From: Luteolibacter yonseiensis
GTDB taxonomy: Bacteria; Verrucomicrobiota; Verrucomicrobiia; Verrucomicrobiales; Akkermansiaceae
Assembly: GCF_016595465.1 (NCBI RefSeq)
Contig: NZ_JAENIK010000005.1
Span: 29,113-93,112 of the forward strand
Length of the DNA: 64,000 nucleotides
Direction: 5' to 3'
Shown here: piece after piece, positions 60,676-64,000 of the stretch
Position numbering within the stretch: the first letter of the stretch is position 1
How the letters are laid out: the number at the start of each line of letters is the position of its first letter
The notes under the pieces: generated by a model
What the model was told of the DNA's origin: nothing
What the model saw: only the letters and a program-made list of their open reading frames with translations
Database searches by the model: none
Translations under genes and position numbers: made by a program

Positions 60676-61395
60676 ATGTCATTCCCACGCATCATCCACC
60701 AGTCATGGAAATCCAGCGGGCTTCCCGGATTCCTGGCCCGCCGCATTTCGACCGTCCGCGAGAAGCATCCGGATTGGGAGCATCGCTTCCACACGGAGGC
60801 GGACATGGAGGAGGTGGTGGCGGAGTGCGGGGTGATGCCGGTGGAGGATTTCCGCAGGATTCCGACGGAGGCGGGGAAGGAGGATGTGTTCCGGTGCGCG
60901 GTGTTGTTCCGGGACGGAGGGGTGTATTGCGATCCGGCGCTGGAGGCGGTGAAGCCGCTGGAGGAGATGTTCGGGATGGCGGTGTGGGACGGTTTTGTCT
61001 CGGGGGGCGAGGAGCTGCTGATGACGGTGGACCACCCGGTGCATTGCGAGGTGGTGCATGGCCAGGATGTGGTGATGAACGATTTCATGGTGGCGATGCC
61101 GCGGGCGCGTTTCCTCGGGATATACCTGGGCGAGGTGGCGGCGGCGGCGCGGGAGGGCAGGCTGGGCGGGGATCCGGCGGAGTCGACGGGGCCGCTGGCG
61201 ATCAGCCGGATGATCGACGAGCATGGGGGGCCGTCGGCGTGCGGGATCGCGCTGCTGCCGTCGTCGTGGGTGAGCCCGCTGCCGGACATGTCGCTGGATT
61301 TCCCGGAGAAGGATGAGTATGAGGGGATGATCGCGTCCGGGAGCTGGAGGAGGAAGATGGATCTGTATCTGGTGAAGGGGTGGGGGGAGAGTTGA
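60676..61395 (+). CDS. GT32-like glycosyltransferase with altered metal site
   Basis: A 239-aa protein. MSFPRIIHQSWKSSGLPGFL opens as in the protein at 55568, followed by WEHRFHTEADMEEVVAEC. The metal-site segment reads LFRDGGVYCDPALEAV, so the second Asp of the usual DxD (DLD in the other GT32 here) is Ala. Unless another acid takes over, catalysis may be reduced or lost. Then FMVAMPRARFLGIYLGEVA and GPLAISRMIDEHGG with the end SGSWRRKMDLYLVKGWGES. ATG at 60676 fits the family start; the longer frame from 60628 does not. The stop is followed by a tandem repeat. Confidence 0.85.
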   Translation: MSFPRIIHQSWKSSGLPGFLARRISTVREKHPDWEHRFHTEADMEEVVAECGVMPVEDFRRIPTEAGKEDVFRCAVLFRDGGVYCDPALEAVKPLEEMFGMAVWDGFVSGGEELLMTVDHPVHCEVVHGQDVVMNDFMVAMPRARFLGIYLGEVAAAAREGRLGGDPAESTGPLAISRMIDEHGGPSACGIALLPSSWVSPLPDMSLDFPEKDEYEGMIASGSWRRKMDLYLVKGWGES

Positions 61396-61535
61396 TGGTT
61401 GAGAGTTGATGGTTGATTGAAAGAGAAGAGGAAGAGTTGATGGTTGATGGTTGATGGTTGATGGTTGATGGTTGATGGTTGATGGTTGATGGTTGATGGT
61501 TGATTGAAAGAGAAGAGGAAGAGTTGAGAGTTGAT
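61392..61535 (+). repeat. Heptamer tandem repeat GTTGATG
   Basis: About ten perfect units at 61435-61505 with a GAGTTGATGG/AAAGAGAAGAGG flank on each side; the flank is a piece of repeat B, which shows repeat B carries the seed of such arrays. Confidence 0.9.
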
Positions 61536-61630
61536 GGGAGAGATGTGTGATTGGTGGGGGTGGTGGGAAGAGGTGGACAGGGGGATTTCCGGGTTTGGGG
61601 GACGCGTGCGGATGGGGTGGATATGCCAGG

Positions 61631-61730
61631 GATGCCGTCCTTTCAGGACTTCGATGTTCTTTGTAGATATTACCCGGGGCGGCGCTTCGCTTTGCCCCGG
61701 GCTGTCTCATTTCGCACCTTTGGTGCTGGA
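61631..61730 (+). repeat. Three-hairpin interspersed repeat, copy A9
   Basis: Stems GTCC/GGAC, CCCGGGG/CCCCGGG and GCACC/GGTGC. Last copy before the capsid gene. Confidence 0.85.
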
Positions 61731-61734
61731 GAGT

Positions 61735-61905
61735 GGGCGGGAGTTTGGGCGGGGGTTTGTGCGGGGGGTTGTGCGGGGGTTTGTGTGGGGGTTTGTGTGG
61801 GGGTTTGTGTGGGGGTTTGTGTGGGGGTTTGTGTGGGAGTTTGTGTGGGAGTTTGTGTGGGAGTTTGTGTGGGAGTTTGGATGAGGGTTTGGATGAGGGT
61901 TTGGA
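61735..61905 (+). repeat. 12-mer tandem repeat GGGGGTTTGTGT
   Basis: About thirteen 12-bp units, changing from GGGGGTTTGTGT to GGGAGTTTGTGT to GAGGGTTTGGAT. All frames stay open and give Gly/Cys/Leu or Val-rich strings that are not proteins. Confidence 0.9.
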
Positions 61906-62122
61906 TGGGATTTTTATTGTGGCGGTGTTATTGATTTGTCGTGCTCCCATTGTTTGTGGTATGTCTGTGTTTGTCAGACGGACCACTTAGGCGAGGGCCG
62001 CTCCACGGGGCGATCACCTTCTCAAGCCCAAGCCCGGCAAGCAGCAAGCGCTCTCGCCGGGTCCTTCATTCCGAGGCCCGAACAACGGGAGTGAACCTCA
62101 ACATTGACTTATCACTCATCAT
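61906..62122 (+). other. Leader of the major capsid gene
   Basis: Begins with GGGATTTTTATTG (partial AT-rich element), then a GC-rich stretch with an inverted pair CCCGGC/GCCGGG (about 62034-62065), and CTCATCAT before the start. It holds no gene. A promoter or leader for strong capsid expression is likely here. Confidence 0.4.
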
Positions 62123-63049
62123 ATGCCTGATCTCACTATCGATCAATTTTATGCGACCCAGTTCGATGCGAACTGGCAGCATCTCGTCCAGCAGAACGAA
62201 GGCCGTCTCCACAGCGTCGTCCGGCAGGAAACCGTCAAGGGGAAGCGGAAGCTCCTCAATTTCATCGGGAAGTCGAAGGCCCGCCTGATCACGACCCGCA
62301 ACGGGAAGACCATCCCGTCGAACACTCCGCTGGCGAAGCGCAAGCTTTCGCTGCGCTCGTATGACGAGGTCTATCACGAGGATGAATGGGATGCCGATCT
62401 TCTCGGCGATGTGACCTCGCCGCGCTCGGCGGTGGTGATTTCCCAGGCGTCGGCGTTCCAGCGTGCGATGGACGAGGCGGTGATCAAGGCCGCGACGGGG
62501 ACCGCCTATATCGGCGAGGACGGCAGCGAGCCGGTGGACCTTCCCGCGGGGCAGAAGATCGCGGCGACTTATGTGCATGGCGGCACCGGAGCGAGTTCCG
62601 GCCTGACGCTGGCGAAGCTGATCCGCGCGAAGTCGATCCTCGGGAAGAACGAGGCGTGGGGGCAGAACCAGTCCGGCGTGCTCGGGGACAAGGCGTATTT
62701 CGTGGTTTCCCAGAAGCAGCTGGATGATCTCCTCATCAGTGTGGATGTGGTTTCCAACAGCCGTTATTCCGATGTGAAGGCGCTGGTGAACGGCGAGGTG
62801 AACCATTTCATGGGCTTTGATTTCATCCGCACGGAGCTTCTGGATTATGACGACGTGGGAGGCGGGATCCGCACGTGTTTCGCGTTCCTGTCCTCGGGCA
62901 TCGCGTTCTCGAAGAACGGTCTTTCGACGAAGATCGTGGTTCGTGACGACCTGAACGAGACGCTGCAGATCCGCACGAAGGGTTCCCACGGCGCGACGCG
63001 CACGGAGGAGGAGAAGGTGGTGGCCGTCTATTGCGACGAGACGCCCTGA
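62123..63049 (+). CDS. Phage major capsid protein, podovirus type
   Basis: A 308-aa protein: MPDLTIDQFYATQFDANWQHLVQQNEGRL, then VKGKRKLLNFIGKSKARL, DEVYHEDEWDADLLGD, AFQRAMDEAVIKAATGTAYIGEDGS, LIRAKSILGKNEAWGQN and YFVVSQKQLDDLLISVDVVSNSRYSDVKALVNGEVNHFMGFDFIRTELL. This is the pattern of the capsid proteins of BPP-1-like and related podoviruses (HK97 fold). It is in the same orientation as the packaging genes 30 kb upstream, and would normally follow the scaffold gene at once. Confidence 0.9.
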   Translation: MPDLTIDQFYATQFDANWQHLVQQNEGRLHSVVRQETVKGKRKLLNFIGKSKARLITTRNGKTIPSNTPLAKRKLSLRSYDEVYHEDEWDADLLGDVTSPRSAVVISQASAFQRAMDEAVIKAATGTAYIGEDGSEPVDLPAGQKIAATYVHGGTGASSGLTLAKLIRAKSILGKNEAWGQNQSGVLGDKAYFVVSQKQLDDLLISVDVVSNSRYSDVKALVNGEVNHFMGFDFIRTELLDYDDVGGGIRTCFAFLSSGIAFSKNGLSTKIVVRDDLNETLQIRTKGSHGATRTEEEKVVAVYCDETP

Positions 63050-63103
63050 TGTTCCCGGTCCGCTTCGAATGTGAATTACGAACTTATAACATAAAAGACA
63101 ATC

Positions 63104-63565
63104 ATGGCTACCTACCAAACTGATACCGCCAAACTGCAAGCACCCGGTGGCGCGGGTGACAGCGGACGCGCGCCGGGCGGACTTGTGTCCGCCGACGTGC
63201 TGATGCTGACGGCGACCTACACGCTCCGCGGGGACGAGACGACCGCGGATTCCATCGAGATCGGCACGGCGCCGGCGGGTTCCCGCCTGGTTCCGCACCT
63301 CTGCCGGGTCGTGTCCGAGGCGGTCGGCGGCTCGTTCGCCGGCTCGATCGGCGACGCGGCCGACGCGACGCGCTATTCGACCGCGCTCACGCTGAGCTCG
63401 GCGGCGACGCTCGCCTTCGCGGGCGCGCAGAGCGGCGCGCTCTCGCCGGTGCTCAACACGGCGAACACTCCGATCCTTTTCAAGGTGACGGGTGCTCCGG
63501 CGGCGAGCCTGGCTTCCAAGGACAAGAAGGTGACGTTCCTCCTGGCCTTCACGGCACAGAACTGA
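63104..63565 (+). CDS. Small structural phage protein, possible head decoration protein
   Basis: A 153-aa protein beginning MATYQTDTAKLQAPGGAGDSG, a Gly/Ala/Ser/Thr-rich beta protein: TATYTLRGDETTADSIEIGTAPAGSRLVPHLCRVVSEA, STALTLSSAATLAFAG, ILFKVTGAPAASLASKDKKVTFLLAFTAQN. Small proteins after the capsid gene in podoviruses are often decoration or head fibre proteins; the family is not identified. A strong terminator-like hairpin follows. Confidence 0.75.
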   Translation: MATYQTDTAKLQAPGGAGDSGRAPGGLVSADVLMLTATYTLRGDETTADSIEIGTAPAGSRLVPHLCRVVSEAVGGSFAGSIGDAADATRYSTALTLSSAATLAFAGAQSGALSPVLNTANTPILFKVTGAPAASLASKDKKVTFLLAFTAQN

Positions 63566-63583
63566 TCCGCCCCGAAAACAACC

Positions 63584-63632
63584 GAGGGGGGATCGGGATC
63601 GTGTCCCCGGTCCCTCCTCATTTTCCTTTTTT
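63584..63632 (+). terminator. Strong terminator or attenuator within the head-tail operon
   Basis: GAGGGGGGATCGGG (63584-63597) pairs with CCCGGTCCCTCCTC (63606-63619) in a 14-bp stem with two G-U pairs, followed by ATTTTCCTTTTTT. It ends only 6 nt before the next start codon, so it could lower expression of tail genes compared with the capsid. Confidence 0.8.
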
Positions 63633-63637
63633 CCATC

Positions 63638-64000
63638 ATGCCATCACCGACAGACATCGCCAATCTCGCGCTCCAGCATCTGGGGGAGTCGCGCATCACC
63701 TCAATCACCGACACGGGGGACAAGGTTTCCCGGACGTGCGGGCTGAATTATCCGCAGGCGCGTGACGAGGCGCTGCAGACGGCGCCGTGGACCTGTGCGA
63801 AGGCGCAGGCGACGCTGACGCGCCTGTCGCAGGCGCCGCTCCACAAGTGGAAGGCGGCGTACCAGCTGCCGGTGGATTTCATCCGGCTGTGCGAGGTGGG
63901 CGGCGGCGGGGCTTGGTTTCCATCCGAGTATTTCGACCGGATGGGGAGCAGGCTGGTGCTGGGGCGCGGTGACGATGAGACGCCGGTGACGCTGGACATC
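63638..64000 (+). CDS. Tail tubular protein A (gp11-like), partial at the window end
   Basis: 121 codons from ATG at 63638 to the edge. MPSPTDIANLALQHLGESRITSITD, then NYPQARDEALQTAPWTCAKAQATL and WKAAYQLPVDFIRLCEV match the N-terminal half of T7 gp11-type tail tubular proteins, which join the portal to the nozzle. The start lies 6 nt after a terminator T-run and has no ribosome site. Continues past the window. Confidence 0.85.
   Translation, partial: MPSPTDIANLALQHLGESRITSITDTGDKVSRTCGLNYPQARDEALQTAPWTCAKAQATLTRLSQAPLHKWKAAYQLPVDFIRLCEVGGGGAWFPSEYFDRMGSRLVLGRGDDETPVTLDI

Noticed and set aside
61733-61990. Reading frames giving Gly-Gly-Leu-Cys and Val-Trp-Glu-Phe strings
   Set aside because: They are translations of the 12-bp tandem array; every frame is open because the unit length is a multiple of three.
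61980-62122. A tRNA or attachment-site remnant at the right cargo border
   Set aside because: No cloverleaf could be formed, and no matching direct repeat was found near 32.3 kb by eye.

Overview
The window is GC-rich DNA from a bacterium that I infer to be a member of the Verrucomicrobiota (Luteolibacter/Haloferula-like). The inference rests on very large secreted proteins built from HAF-type and DTDGDG calcium-binding repeats, a PEP-CTERM type sorting signal, RHS proteins, and intergenic spaces packed with oriented hairpin repeats and 5-12 bp tandem repeats. No rRNA, tRNA or CRISPR array was recognised.

Region 1 (1-14.5 kb): a partial secreted protein, a RidA protein, an SDR dehydrogenase divergent from a TetR regulator, a small zinc-ribbon protein, then a giant secreted protein (2494 aa, C-terminal alpha/beta-hydrolase-like domain) followed by a membrane-anchored carboxypeptidase-regulatory-like protein. 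Region 2 (13.8-24.9 kb): a diverged second copy of the giant-plus-regulatory-like pair, preceded on the same strand by four small proteins that look like immunity proteins (two of Imm11/DUF1629 type).

Region 3 (25.2-32.3 kb): a podovirus-like packaging and head module: small and large terminase, two small proteins, head-tail connector (portal), a Bbp19-like protein, an unknown protein and a scaffold protein. Its expected continuation (major capsid, a small structural protein, tail tubular protein) lies at 62.1-64.0 kb. About 29.8 kb of other DNA sits between scaffold and capsid.

Region 4, the intervening DNA: a GT25-like glycosyltransferase; a 2029-aa RHS protein with its tip and a candidate immunity gene; an array of orphan RHS cassettes (41.2-45.6 kb) in which core fragments, tips, immunity-like genes and a repeated terminator alternate; a block of ordinary cell genes (VOC protein, beta-barrel outer-membrane protein, two LuxR-type response regulators, an AraC/XylR-like regulator, a PEP-CTERM protein); and a surface-sugar island (54.4-61.4 kb) with GT8-like, two GT32-like, DUF3431, GT-A-like, sulfotransferase-like, GT43-like and UDP-galactopyranose mutase genes.

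An AT-rich promoter-like element (GGGGTGAGATATAT followed by ATTTwwAw) lies upstream of the terminase operon, the GT25 gene, the RHS gene and one GT32 gene, with partial versions before other sugar genes. This suggests phage module and cargo share expression signals. Nine copies of a three-hairpin repeat, all in one orientation and with compensatory stem changes, are spread through the window.
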